Part shown: positions 16,632 to 24,918 of the stretch, in pieces
Position numbering within the stretch: position 1 is the first letter of the stretch
How the letters are laid out: each line of letters opens with the position of its first letter
Source of the DNA: Clostridiales bacterium
GTDB lineage: Bacteria; Bacillota; Clostridia; Saccharofermentanales; Saccharofermentanaceae
Direction: 5' to 3'
NCBI GenBank assembly: GCA_017428545.1
Contig: JAFRQR010000025.1
Coordinates: forward strand, 124,001-188,000
DNA: 64,000 nt
The notes under the pieces: generated by a model
Database searches by the model: none
Told to the model about the DNA's origin: nothing
The model's input: the letters and a program-made list of their open reading frames with translations, nothing else
Translations under genes and position numbers: made by a program

Positions 16632-17690
16632 ATGGCAGATTCGATCAAGTGTCCGAATTGCGGCAGCAACATTTTCTTCGATATCGAAAAGCAAAAAGCA
16701 ATATGTGCGTATTGCTTAAATGAATACTCCGCAGAACAATTGGAAAGTTTTCTCAATAGCATTGAGAAGAAAAAAGAGACGCCGGAAAAAAACAGAGAAA
16801 CTCTTAAAAAGAAACGTGAGGCTCTATTTGCTGACGGAGTAAAGTTCACATGTAACTCCTGCGGTGCCAAACTGGTCACCGAAAGACACTCGGTAGTCAC
16901 CTACTGCAGTTACTGCGGCTCTCCTGCACTGATCAGCGAACGCCTTTCCGAAGAATTTGCTCCGGACTACATCATTCCGTTCAAGATCAACAGAACAGAA
17001 GCTTTAAATCTATTCACAGAATGGTGTGACGGCGGAAAATGGACCCCTTATGATTTTGTCAGCGACAATACAAAAGCCAAGATCACAGGTATCTATGTCC
17101 CCTTCTGGCTATACGATACAGATGGCGTGATCGATATATCCGCCCAAGGTCTTGACAGGGATTCCAGTTCCAAATACTTTGACCTTTCAAGAAAGATCAA
17201 GCTCTCATGGGAAAACATTCCCGTAATGGCAAGTCCGAATTTCAATGAAGAACTGATGAAAACGATCGAACCATTTGATCTTGAGAATCTTTCCGATTTT
17301 CATCCTGCTTATCTTCAGGGCTTTCTGGCCGAGTGCTGGTCCGAAGACGCAACCGAAATGAAGGGTCTGGCATCTGCCCGCATTGCGAAGTTCATGAATG
17401 AAGAGTTTGAAAATACGGTCACATCAAAATACGAACGCATAAGGATCGATTCCGATCGTTCCACATGGAAACACAAAAATATCCACTATGGTCTTTTCCC
17501 CGTGTGGTATCTGCACTATGAGCATAAGGGAAAAAGCTATGACTTTGCGATCAACGGTCAAACCGGAAAAGTATCCGGACATTACCCGATCAGCAAGACC
17601 AAACGTCTCTTGGTATTCCTTGCTTTGTTTGCCGTCACCTCACTTGTGGCAAGGCTGATCATCGGCGCACTTTTGGGAGGACTGTTTTAA
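16632..17690 (+). CDS. Membrane-anchored protein with two N-terminal zinc ribbons
   Basis: A 352-residue protein. Zinc ribbon 1 is CPNC...CAYC (7-30); ribbon 2 is CNSC...CSYC. A Lys/Glu-rich helical stretch separates them. The middle 200 residues include the phrases GIYVPFWLYDTDG and FPVWYLHYEHKGKSYDFAINGQ, and one hydrophobic segment closes the C-terminus (LVFLALFAVTSLVARLIIGA). Such TFIIB-type zinc-ribbon proteins are common and unstudied in Firmicutes. The stop overlaps the next gene's start (TAATG), so the two are translationally coupled. Function unknown; a membrane quality-control or assembly role is a guess. Confidence 0.65.
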   Translation: MADSIKCPNCGSNIFFDIEKQKAICAYCLNEYSAEQLESFLNSIEKKKETPEKNRETLKKKREALFADGVKFTCNSCGAKLVTERHSVVTYCSYCGSPALISERLSEEFAPDYIIPFKINRTEALNLFTEWCDGGKWTPYDFVSDNTKAKITGIYVPFWLYDTDGVIDISAQGLDRDSSSKYFDLSRKIKLSWENIPVMASPNFNEELMKTIEPFDLENLSDFHPAYLQGFLAECWSEDATEMKGLASARIAKFMNEEFENTVTSKYERIRIDSDRSTWKHKNIHYGLFPVWYLHYEHKGKSYDFAINGQTGKVSGHYPISKTKRLLVFLALFAVTSLVARLIIGALLGGLF

Positions 17691-18448
17691 TGCATAACAC
17701 TGATCTTGAAAACAAAAAAGTCATTTCGAACCATCCGCTTGGCGAAAAGCGCTACTGCACGATCATAACCGTGCTGGTCGTTGCTGTTCTTGTGTTTAGT
17801 CTGACGCTTTTTATATTAATGTACTTCCCTACAAAAAAGGTCGTCTGTGTGCAAGATAATTATCAAGTATTCCGTGAAGATAAACTTGAAGAGATGACCA
17901 TCGCCTGCGAAAAACTGGCAAAAGAAAAAAACATAAATGTTGTGGTCACTTCGGCGATCACGCATACTTACAGGGATCTGGCATCTACCGACCAAGCTCA
18001 AAAAGATCTGGCCGATGCCATATATCGGGAAAAATGCGGGAACCCGTTTATCGGAGATGTTTCCGGAATCTGCATCGTCGTAGATCCGAGCCGGACCGAT
18101 TCCAGAGTAAGACTTTTTGCTTATGGTTCAGCGACCCTCGGTGATTCTTCTGAAGCGCGCCGGATCATGGAAGAGTCCTTGAGATCAGATTATGCCAAAC
18201 AGGATTATGCCCAATACACGATCGACGGGATCCGACAGATCCGCCAGACCTGTTCATTCCACGGCAAAGCGGAAATTCTTATCTTTGTTGCCTGCTTCGT
18301 TTTTCCTCTACTATTTGCGGCAGCTGTGACCCGCGTTGCTTTTGCCAAGAAAGAGTATGGTGCTGCCCCGACTTCACTCGAATATCGCGCAGCCAGAAAA
18401 ACAGTTGAAAGAAAAGACAACCCGAAAACTTTCATAGGTGGCTTATAA
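17690..18448 (+). CDS. TPM-domain (YgcG-like) membrane protein
   Basis: A 252-residue protein. An N-terminal membrane anchor (TVLVVAVLVFSLTLFILMYF) is followed by an outside domain of about 150 residues with the TPM pattern: DNYQVFREDKLEEMTIACEK, NINVVVTSAI, SGICIVVDPS and RVRLFAYGSATL. A second membrane segment lies near 205-225 (ILIFVACFVFPLLFAAAV), followed by a basic tail. TPM proteins occur in bacterial membranes and in photosystem II repair (TLP18.3). Coupled to the zinc-ribbon gene by overlapping stop and start. Confidence 0.7.
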   Translation: MHNTDLENKKVISNHPLGEKRYCTIITVLVVAVLVFSLTLFILMYFPTKKVVCVQDNYQVFREDKLEEMTIACEKLAKEKNINVVVTSAITHTYRDLASTDQAQKDLADAIYREKCGNPFIGDVSGICIVVDPSRTDSRVRLFAYGSATLGDSSEARRIMEESLRSDYAKQDYAQYTIDGIRQIRQTCSFHGKAEILIFVACFVFPLLFAAAVTRVAFAKKEYGAAPTSLEYRAARKTVERKDNPKTFIGGL

Positions 18449-18480
18449 ACTGTTAAGAGCATTAATACACTGAGATCGTT

Positions 18481-18509
18481 TTAAGATATCAGAATTTGAA
18501 ATATCTTAA
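18481..18509. other. AT-rich inverted repeat
   Basis: TTAAGATAT and ATATCTTAA (9-bp perfect arms) surround an 11-base loop, between the TPM gene and the secreted protein gene. It may end the upstream transcript or serve as an operator; there is no T run. Confidence 0.4.
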
Positions 18510-18597
18510 TAGTTTCACGGATAATAACGACATCGTTTGATAATCTAAAAGACTATACTTATGTTATTACGAAATCATATTTCAGGAGGTTATCAAC

Positions 18598-19056
18598 ATG
18601 ATTAAAAGATTCAAACGATTAGTGTCCGTCATCTGCATGATCGCCGTTGTTGTGTGTCTCTTCTCCGGCTCTGCATTTGCAGCTTCGATCGGCTCGGGAG
18701 GCCCGAAACCACCATTGCCACCAATCGATCTTCCGCTTCCGAGCTTCATCCAATTTGACAGCGTCAAACTCACAAGTAATTCGATCCCTCAGGGAGGAAG
18801 CGCAACTGTTTACGGATTTGTAATCTATGCAAGATCTTCCGTCAACATCAAAGTCTCTCTGCAGAAGTATTACAACAGTTACAATGCGTATACTATCAAC
18901 ACTTACACAATGGTAAAGAGTCCGACGAGCGGCATCGTCAGTTTCGTGGTTCCACTGAATCTGCAGTCACAATCTGCAGGCCACTATCAGGTCGTGGTCG
19001 AAGCCACGGAATACGGTAGAACGATTTCCAAAACCTTACCGTTGTATATCACCTGA
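18598..19056 (+). CDS. Small secreted protein with an Ig-like beta domain
   Basis: A 152-residue protein with a clear signal peptide (VISVICMIAVVV-like core, cleavage near SAFAAS). A Pro/Gly-rich linker GGPKPPLPPIDLPLPS follows, then about 100 residues of alternating hydrophobic strands, SVKLTSNSIPQGGSATVYGF to KTLPLYIT. The fold pattern resembles the first domain of the protein at 14854. A perfect AGGAGG precedes the start. No family assigned; wall or matrix association is only a guess. Confidence 0.65.
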   Translation: MIKRFKRLVSVICMIAVVVCLFSGSAFAASIGSGGPKPPLPPIDLPLPSFIQFDSVKLTSNSIPQGGSATVYGFVIYARSSVNIKVSLQKYYNSYNAYTINTYTMVKSPTSGIVSFVVPLNLQSQSAGHYQVVVEATEYGRTISKTLPLYIT

Positions 19057-19088
19057 GTTCTACAGAAACCATCGTTTCTTAAACTGCC

Positions 19089-19127
19089 AAAAAGGAGTCA
19101 TCTCACATCCGTGAGATGACTCCTTTT
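19089..19127. terminator. Bidirectional terminator
   Basis: AAAAGGAGTCATCTCAC and GTGAGATGACTCCTTTT form a perfect 17-bp stem with a 4-base loop, with A and T runs on both sides. It serves the convergent genes ending at 19056 and 19160. Confidence 0.95.
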
Positions 19128-19159
19128 CCATCTGTGATCAACCTTTTTTCTACGATCCT

Positions 19160-19897
19160 CTAAACCTCGGCCAGAAAATCCAGGATACGTTTATTTATGT
19201 CATCGATCTGCTCCCCGACAAAATGCGGACGGTGTCCGCCGCCGATGACCTTATAGGTTTTTGCCGATGGAACTTTCTCTTTCTGTTCTTCGACGGTTCC
19301 AAACGGATCGTTTTCTCCGTTGATGAAAAAGGCGGGGCATGTGATACTCTTCCACTCGTCGTCTGTCAGATCGGGATGATGCTTCCAGTCGGCAACAGTA
19401 TTTCTCAGATACGTCTGCCAGTCCCCTTTGTGGGCATCCAAATGTCTGACTTTGATATCTTCGATAAAATCCGTAGAGCCGCTCTTCAAAAGATTCTCGG
19501 GAAGACAGTCTTCCGCGCCTTCCGGTCTTGCATGTGCCGCGCCTCCGATCGTTACCAGGCTCTTCACTTTTTGCGGATACTTTGCGGCCATGTAGCAGCC
19601 GACATATGCTCCGCAGCTGTATCCGATAAGATGGGCCTTGTTGATCCCGAGTTTATCCAAAAACATGGCCATGTCATCCGCAACCATTCTACTGTTCCAC
19701 GTGAGATCATCACACGTGGTCCTTCCGTGACCGCGAAAATCCGGGAACAGACAGCGGTAGCGGCCCGAAAACGGGAGGATCTGGCCCGAAAAGGCCAGAA
19801 GTCCCCTGCTGAAGTGACTGTGCAGAAACAATACTGTCTCTCCTCTGCCAAATTCTTCGTAATATAAATTGAGTCCGTCCAGTTCGGCGTACGGCAT
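19160..19897 (-). CDS. Alpha/beta-fold hydrolase
   Basis: A 245-residue cytoplasmic hydrolase. The oxyanion region is VLFLHSHFSRG, the nucleophile elbow GYSCGA (Ser between Tyr and Cys), the acid Asp lies in INGENDPFG, and the His in GGGHRPHF near the end. Length and motif order match small esterases/C-C hydrolases. It is the last gene of the MarR-flavin reductase-hydrolase operon, which fits detoxification of small organic or electrophilic compounds. Substrate unknown. Confidence 0.85.
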   Translation of the reverse strand: MPYAELDGLNLYYEEFGRGETVLFLHSHFSRGLLAFSGQILPFSGRYRCLFPDFRGHGRTTCDDLTWNSRMVADDMAMFLDKLGINKAHLIGYSCGAYVGCYMAAKYPQKVKSLVTIGGAAHARPEGAEDCLPENLLKSGSTDFIEDIKVRHLDAHKGDWQTYLRNTVADWKHHPDLTDDEWKSITCPAFFINGENDPFGTVEEQKEKVPSAKTYKVIGGGHRPHFVGEQIDDINKRILDFLAEV

Positions 19898-19922
19898 ACT
19901 ATCACAGCCTCCACTTTTTGAT

Positions 19923-20522
19923 TTATAAACTCTTCATCGGTTCGCCCCAGGCACCCAGATCACGGCCATCCGTGCTGACATAGCGCTGTTCGCCGCCGGC
20001 GAGGACCTGCTTTACCGACTTAAATCTGTCGATAAAAGGAACATCCTTATCGGTGAGATCTTCTCTCATTGTCTCGCCCATGATCTTACAAAGGAAAACA
20101 TCATTATTGTTACCCAGATGAATCTCCTGGAAAACCTGAAGTTCCATGCTCACCGGGCTTTCAGCGATCGTCGGTACATTAAGGACAACACCCTTTTCAA
20201 CTGTCGGACTGTAGCGCATCTTGTCTTTGTGTTCTCTTCCGCCGACGACACCGTAGTAGTCTGCAAGAGGAAGCAGTTCTTCCGTGACAAGATTCGCAGA
20301 AAAAATACCGTTTTTACGGATGAGATCCTTTGTCAGTTTCTCACCGCCGATACTGACCATGACACCCATTCCGGGGCCTTCGTCTTTGATCTGCTGCGCA
20401 TAAAGATAACTGAACCAGCAAAACAATCCGAAATTCGGGGTTCCGTCTTCTCTATACGTGCCGTACAAAAACAGCTGCTGTGGGCAAAAATCGTTCCAGT
20501 TTTTCACTTGTACTTTCGACAT
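19923..20522 (-). CDS. Flavin reductase-like FMN-binding split-barrel protein
   Basis: A 199-residue protein. The opening CPQQLFLYGTYREDGTPNFG and the region MVSIGGEKLTKDLIRKNGIFSANLV follow the pattern of flavin reductase-like proteins, which bind FMN and reduce flavins or small substrates. MSKVQVKNW at 20522 is the start; it is one base after the MarR stop (TAATATG), and the marR 3' end supplies GAAAGGA. Under MarR control together with the hydrolase at 19160. Confidence 0.8.
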   Translation of the reverse strand: MSKVQVKNWNDFCPQQLFLYGTYREDGTPNFGLFCWFSYLYAQQIKDEGPGMGVMVSIGGEKLTKDLIRKNGIFSANLVTEELLPLADYYGVVGGREHKDKMRYSPTVEKGVVLNVPTIAESPVSMELQVFQEIHLGNNNDVFLCKIMGETMREDLTDKDVPFIDRFKSVKQVLAGGEQRYVSTDGRDLGAWGEPMKSL

Positions 20523-20523
20523 A

Positions 20524-20982
20524 TTATTCATCCTTTCCACTTCTCGGGCTGCGTTCTGACTGTTCGAGGTTTTGAAGTATCCGGTCAAGGAATCCGTCGA
20601 TTTTCTCTACTTCCTTTTCCGTGAAATCTTTATAGAAGATCTCATTCATCTTCTGTGAGACTTCATCGTACTTTCCCTGAAGATCCCGGGCTTTTCCCGT
20701 CAGAACGATCAGTGACTGTCTTTTATCAGATTCGGCTGTTTTTCTCTCGATCAGGCCTTGCTCTTCCATACGTCCGAGCATCGCCGTGAGCGTATTTTTG
20801 GCAAGTCCCGTCTTCTGGGACAGTTCAACGATAGGAACTTCATCCTTCTGCCAGAGCACATAAAGGATGTGTCCCTGCGGGCCGTTGAATTCTTCAACAC
20901 CACATTCCTGCAAAAGACGCTGGAAGATCCGCGCCTGCACCTGTTTGATCTGAGAGATTAAAAAACCTGTTCTTGATTCCAT
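20524..20982 (-). CDS. MarR-family transcriptional regulator
   Basis: A 152-residue winged-helix regulator. The helix-turn-helix lies in VPIVELSQKTGLAKNTLTAM and the wing in EQGLIERKTAESDKRQSL, the usual MarR DKR signature. It begins the operon with the flavin reductase and hydrolase, and the promoter upstream carries two copies of a palindrome overlapping or adjoining the -35 and -10. Autorepression released by a small ligand or oxidation is the family habit and fits this layout. Confidence 0.92.
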   Translation of the reverse strand: MESRTGFLISQIKQVQARIFQRLLQECGVEEFNGPQGHILYVLWQKDEVPIVELSQKTGLAKNTLTAMLGRMEEQGLIERKTAESDKRQSLIVLTGKARDLQGKYDEVSQKMNEIFYKDFTEKEVEKIDGFLDRILQNLEQSERSPRSGKDE

Positions 20983-21015
20983 ATAGCCTCCGGAGCATAT
21001 AAGGTCTACAAGAAG

Positions 21016-21059
21016 ATAGTACTATATGGAACTATTTCCGTCAAGGTTCTATATGGAAC
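21016..21059 (-). promoter_or_regulatory. marR operon promoter with two MarR-type operators
   Basis: Read leftwards: TTGACG (complement of 21039-21044), a 17-base spacer, and TACTAT (complement of 21016-21021). Operator 1, GTACTATATGGAAC (21019-21032), covers the -10 and spacer. Operator 2, GTTCTATATGGAAC (21046-21059), sits just upstream of the -35. A third partial copy, CCATATAG, overlaps the marR start codon. Confidence 0.85.
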
Positions 21060-21167
21060 TTTTTCCAAAGCCTGCGGTCCGGAGTAACGACTGAAGACTG
21101 TTGCCACTAGTGATAGAATATATCCATGAATTAAGTGCACGGTTTATCAGGAGGGACTCCGGATCGC

Positions 21168-22115
21168 ATGAAAATATACTTTGCTCCGCTCGAGGGCATT
21201 ACAGGTTACATATTCCGAAATGCATTTAACGAGATCTACGGGAACGTGGACAAGTTCTTTTCGCCCTTTATCAGTCCTTCGGAAAACTGTCCGCTGACAC
21301 CTCGCGAGAGAAAAGATATCGATCCCGAAAACAATAAGGGGATAAACCTGGTCCCGCAGATCCTTACATGCAGATCAGATCATTTTATCGAAGCGGCAAA
21401 AGAACTTCGTGACATGGGATATAAAGAGATCAATCTGAATCTCGGGTGTCCTTCGGGAACCGTCTGCGCGAAAGGAAAAGGCGCGGGCTTTCTTCTGGAC
21501 ACCTCTTCCCTTTCGACGTTTCTGGATGAGATCTATTCTTATTGCGGATCTGAAGGCATAAAGGTATCGGTCAAGACAAGACTCGGATATAACGACCCGG
21601 AAGAGTTTCATGCGCTTATGGATATCTTCAATGCTTTTCCGGTAAGCGAACTGATCATACACCCGAGGATAAGAACTGACTTTTATAAAGGTGAGATCCG
21701 AAAAGAATCCTTCGCCTATGCATTGGAGAATGCAAAGTGTCCTCTTGTGTATAACGGAAATATCTTTTCCGAGAAAGACTATAGCGATTTATCAGACTTC
21801 TTCCATTGCCGCCTTGATCCCGTTATGCTCGGCAGAGGCCTGGTATCGGATCCGTCGCTTTCGGATAAGCTTAAGGGCATTTCTTCGGAAACGGACTTCC
21901 CCAAACTCAGAAGGTTGCACGATACCCTTTATCACGAGTATCAGAAAGTCATGTCTCCCGACATCAATGTCCTCTATAAAATGAGAGAACTGTGGACGTA
22001 CTGGCAAGTGCTTTTCGAGGGGAAAGAGCGCGATATCAAACGGCTTCTTAAAGCAAAGAAATATAAAGAATACGAGGAGGCCGCTTATCACATCCTTGCG
22101 GGCGGAAAGGATTAA
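21168..22115 (+). CDS. dus: tRNA-dihydrouridine synthase
   Basis: A 315-residue FMN enzyme that reduces uridine in tRNA D-loops. The start MKIYFAPLEGITGYIFRN carries the conserved flavin-site phrase. LNLGCPSGTVCAKGKGAGFL holds the catalytic Cys (in GCP), SVKTRLGY and LIIHPRIRTDFYKG bind flavin and RNA, and LGRGLVSDP follows. AGGAGG lies 13 bases upstream, a little far; an ATG at 21135 would overlap it. The gene ends 4 bp inside the convergent sulfatase gene's 3' end. Confidence 0.9.
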   Translation: MKIYFAPLEGITGYIFRNAFNEIYGNVDKFFSPFISPSENCPLTPRERKDIDPENNKGINLVPQILTCRSDHFIEAAKELRDMGYKEINLNLGCPSGTVCAKGKGAGFLLDTSSLSTFLDEIYSYCGSEGIKVSVKTRLGYNDPEEFHALMDIFNAFPVSELIIHPRIRTDFYKGEIRKESFAYALENAKCPLVYNGNIFSEKDYSDLSDFFHCRLDPVMLGRGLVSDPSLSDKLKGISSETDFPKLRRLHDTLYHEYQKVMSPDINVLYKMRELWTYWQVLFEGKERDIKRLLKAKKYKEYEEAAYHILAGGKD

Positions 22116-24736
22116 TCGGCATCCTCATATAAATGCCAATTCTTGTCATCGCGGATATCGCCCGGAGATACAGCCAGCCAATAAGCGTCGGGATCTTCAA
22201 ATTGCGTTCCGTTGTTAAACGTCGTATTGAGATTATCAGAAATGTAAATGATCTGATCCTGACTCTTGTCTCCCTCATTTATAGGCTTGCCCGTGAAAGG
22301 ATTAACGGGATCTTCGATCAGACCGTCAAGCGCAAGGAACGGCGTATCCGCATTGGTCATAAAGTCCTCTGACACCGTAAATCCCGTGCTGTCATAGTCC
22401 TTCACCATAAGTACGGGATTAAACCCCTGTGCATCAAATTTCGGATCTTCTACCAGAAGATCATCAAACTGCTTCAACGTTCCGTCTCCGTGATCGGAAA
22501 CCAGTATGATACGGGTATTGTCATAAAGACCGTTCTCACGAAGATAATCAAACCATTCTCCCAGAGCAATACATGCGGCCATATTGCTTTCATAGGACGC
22601 ATATGTAAGATAACTCGTATCCATATGCATCGTCACACCGTCTACAGTAAAACGATCCTCGTGCTCCGCATCATACTCTGTGTTATCGACTATGGGAGCT
22701 ATAGTGTAATCAGGTTCTACAAGAAGAGATGCCTCATGTGTCGTACCGTTAGCAAACATAAAGAAACAATTCGCAGGATCTGATGTGATACTGACTATAT
22801 CGTCCAGATTATCAAGAACTGTCTTTTCCTGTACAAAGCTCTCCATCAGACCCATTTGCACATGAAGTGAGTTACCCCTATAAGACGAATTCACATAGCC
22901 ATCGTATGAATAATTCATATACGCAAACGAGCCATCGGAATAAAGCAAAGGCTGCGCGAAATAAGGCATAGTCTTCATAAAGCCGTAACAGAAAAGATTT
23001 CTGTTCAGACGTGTCTCGAATTCATCTCCGGAGTTGACCAAAAGCTCATTTCTGCAGTTAAGGACACCGGCCATCTGATATGCATTAATCTTCTCGTTAT
23101 AGTCGTAGATACTGACATCCGGGATCCATTGATAATTGGCATAAGAAGGATCTCCGACAGTTACATTCCATCCGGCATCCGAAAACAACTGCGGCATTAC
23201 GCGCAGCGCCTCATTATGCTTATCCACAAGGCGCTCATCTGAACGGGCATTCATCTGAGCCGGCGTGTATTCATATCCGCCAAACAAGGAAGGCGCACCG
23301 AAATTCGTATACCCGCCAAACGATATCGTATTCGGATAATATGTGAATCCGTCAAACTTAGATGCCAATTCCGGCTTCTCATTGAAGATGTAAGGAATAT
23401 ACGCTCCGATCATTTTATCCATCATTATGACCACGACGTTTTTTCCGGTTGTTGTCATCGGAACCCGGATAGCATCGGCATCGTTGGCCCAGGAATGGTT
23501 GTAAGACGATGTAAACACAATCACCGAGATAATCGGAGGGGATGCCAGGAAGACAACTGCCGCCAGAATGATCGCTACCATGTTTTTGAGGATACTCTTC
23601 TTTTTCTTGAATAGAAATACTATCACGGCAACGGCTGCGGCAACGGCAAACAGATTGATAAATATATCTCTTTTCGCAAAGACCATCTTCTGCTCATATA
23701 TGATCGTTTTTCTCAGGAAACCGAAGTTCTTATTGAACACATAATAGTTTACGGCTCCGATAACCGCCAAAGAAGCAAATATCGCAGACAGGATGTGCCC
23801 GATCTTATCCTTAAGAAGATAATAGAACAACGGGATCCAGATGAGAAAAATCCCTATTGCGATCAAGGCACTGCTGATCAGATAAACGATGGGACTGTGA
23901 AGTTCCGTTCCGTATGAATTGATCAATTCTGCCGGGTTTTGGGAAATAACATTAGCAGGAATCATCAGACCGGAAAGAGCAGCAATAGCTCCGCAAGAGA
24001 GCATAAAAACAGTATTGGTGAGTTTATCCGATCTGCTGCTCTTTGCAGATTCGGAAGGCGCAGGTTTTCTTATCAGCGAAACGATATTCTTCACAAGCGA
24101 GAACAGATTATTAATGGTCCAGTAGAAAACAAGACCCGAAGGAGACCCGTAAAGGAGGATCAGGAAGATCAAAGCCATTCCTATAAGCTGCAGTTTATCT
24201 TTTAACGACTGTTTACTTGCGTAAATGAGGCTGGCGATCACATTAATCACAGTCATCAATATCGGCAGAAGATTGATCTTTAACGAACCTATAGAGACAA
24301 GAGCATCAGGGCTGGCCAGATCGGCGATCGGTCCCAAAGACACCCCCTGTAGCATCTTAAGATCAGACAGGAAGGAATAGGCCGCGATGAAAAACGGGAT
24401 CTGAAGTACGAGCGAGATAGAACCTTTCAATGAATTGAACTGACTGTAACCGGCTTGACGATAGTATGTCTGAAGCATCATGACCCTCTCGTCTCCCTTG
24501 AAGGTCTTTTTGATGTGATCTACCATGGGCCGGATGCTGTCCTCTTTTGCTTTTGCTTTAAGCTGAAGGTCATTCGCCCTGTTATAGAGAGGCAATACTA
24601 AAAAGTTAACCGCGATGCTCAAGATAAAGATCGACAGGCCACAGTTACCCGTAAGCCTGTAAGCATAGAAATAGATAAATTCTATGATAAGTCGCAGAGG
24701 CTCGACCAACAATAAAAACAAATATCTTAAGAACAC
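22112..24736 (-). CDS. YidC/Oxa1-like membrane domain fused to a sulfatase-superfamily domain
   Basis: An 874-residue fusion. Residues 1-225 follow the YidC/Oxa1 plan: NCGLSIFILSIAVNFLVLPLYNRAND, a cytoplasmic helical pair, GSISLVLQIPFFIAAYSFL and GLVFYWTINNLFSLVKN. The groove arginine normally found at the position of N44 is absent. Residues 240-410 add about five more membrane helices. Residues 430-860 form an alkaline phosphatase/sulfatase-type domain: metal D440 in VVVIMMDKM, a putative nucleophile region GYTNFGAPSLFGG (475-487) and D748-H749 in LVSDHGDG. The second half resembles LTA-synthase-like enzymes that transfer or remove phospho or sulfo groups outside the cell. Role unknown. Confidence 0.8.
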   Translation of the reverse strand: MFLRYLFLLLVEPLRLIIEFIYFYAYRLTGNCGLSIFILSIAVNFLVLPLYNRANDLQLKAKAKEDSIRPMVDHIKKTFKGDERVMMLQTYYRQAGYSQFNSLKGSISLVLQIPFFIAAYSFLSDLKMLQGVSLGPIADLASPDALVSIGSLKINLLPILMTVINVIASLIYASKQSLKDKLQLIGMALIFLILLYGSPSGLVFYWTINNLFSLVKNIVSLIRKPAPSESAKSSRSDKLTNTVFMLSCGAIAALSGLMIPANVISQNPAELINSYGTELHSPIVYLISSALIAIGIFLIWIPLFYYLLKDKIGHILSAIFASLAVIGAVNYYVFNKNFGFLRKTIIYEQKMVFAKRDIFINLFAVAAAVAVIVFLFKKKKSILKNMVAIILAAVVFLASPPIISVIVFTSSYNHSWANDADAIRVPMTTTGKNVVVIMMDKMIGAYIPYIFNEKPELASKFDGFTYYPNTISFGGYTNFGAPSLFGGYEYTPAQMNARSDERLVDKHNEALRVMPQLFSDAGWNVTVGDPSYANYQWIPDVSIYDYNEKINAYQMAGVLNCRNELLVNSGDEFETRLNRNLFCYGFMKTMPYFAQPLLYSDGSFAYMNYSYDGYVNSSYRGNSLHVQMGLMESFVQEKTVLDNLDDIVSITSDPANCFFMFANGTTHEASLLVEPDYTIAPIVDNTEYDAEHEDRFTVDGVTMHMDTSYLTYASYESNMAACIALGEWFDYLRENGLYDNTRIILVSDHGDGTLKQFDDLLVEDPKFDAQGFNPVLMVKDYDSTGFTVSEDFMTNADTPFLALDGLIEDPVNPFTGKPINEGDKSQDQIIYISDNLNTTFNNGTQFEDPDAYWLAVSPGDIRDDKNWHLYEDAD

Positions 24737-24785
24737 GATTCCCTCTCACAATTCCACAAGAATGCAAAGATATTATAACACTATA

Positions 24786-24818
24786 TAAAAAGACTCTTCA
24801 CGACAATCATGAAGAGTC
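24786..24818 (-). terminator. Terminator, probably the original tRNA-Leu terminator
   Basis: GACTCTTCA (24792-24800) pairs with TGAAGAGTC (24810-24818); read leftwards it is followed by five T. It starts three bases after the displaced tRNA-Leu 3' end at 24822-24840, where a tRNA terminator would be expected. Confidence 0.85.
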
Positions 24819-24821
24819 ATG

Positions 24822-24840
24822 TGGTGCGGATGACAGGACT
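24822..24840. other. Copy of the tRNA-Leu 3' end (putative attachment site)
   Basis: The 19 bases TGGTGCGGATGACAGGACT are identical to 25695-25713, the 3' end of tRNA-Leu including CCA. No other tRNA part is next to it. Integration into tRNA 3' ends leaves just this direct repeat at the far end of the insert. Confidence 0.8.
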
Positions 24841-24918
24841 AAACGTAACCACGTCCGTTTCTCAATAGTTTCCGGGTTTCACACCCCGTTTTTACCCTGG
24901 GATTTCGATACTTCTCGC

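Noticed and set aside
24822..24840. Second full tRNA-Leu gene
   Set aside because: Only 19 bases of the 3' end are present; the rest of the tRNA is missing, so it is an attachment-site copy.
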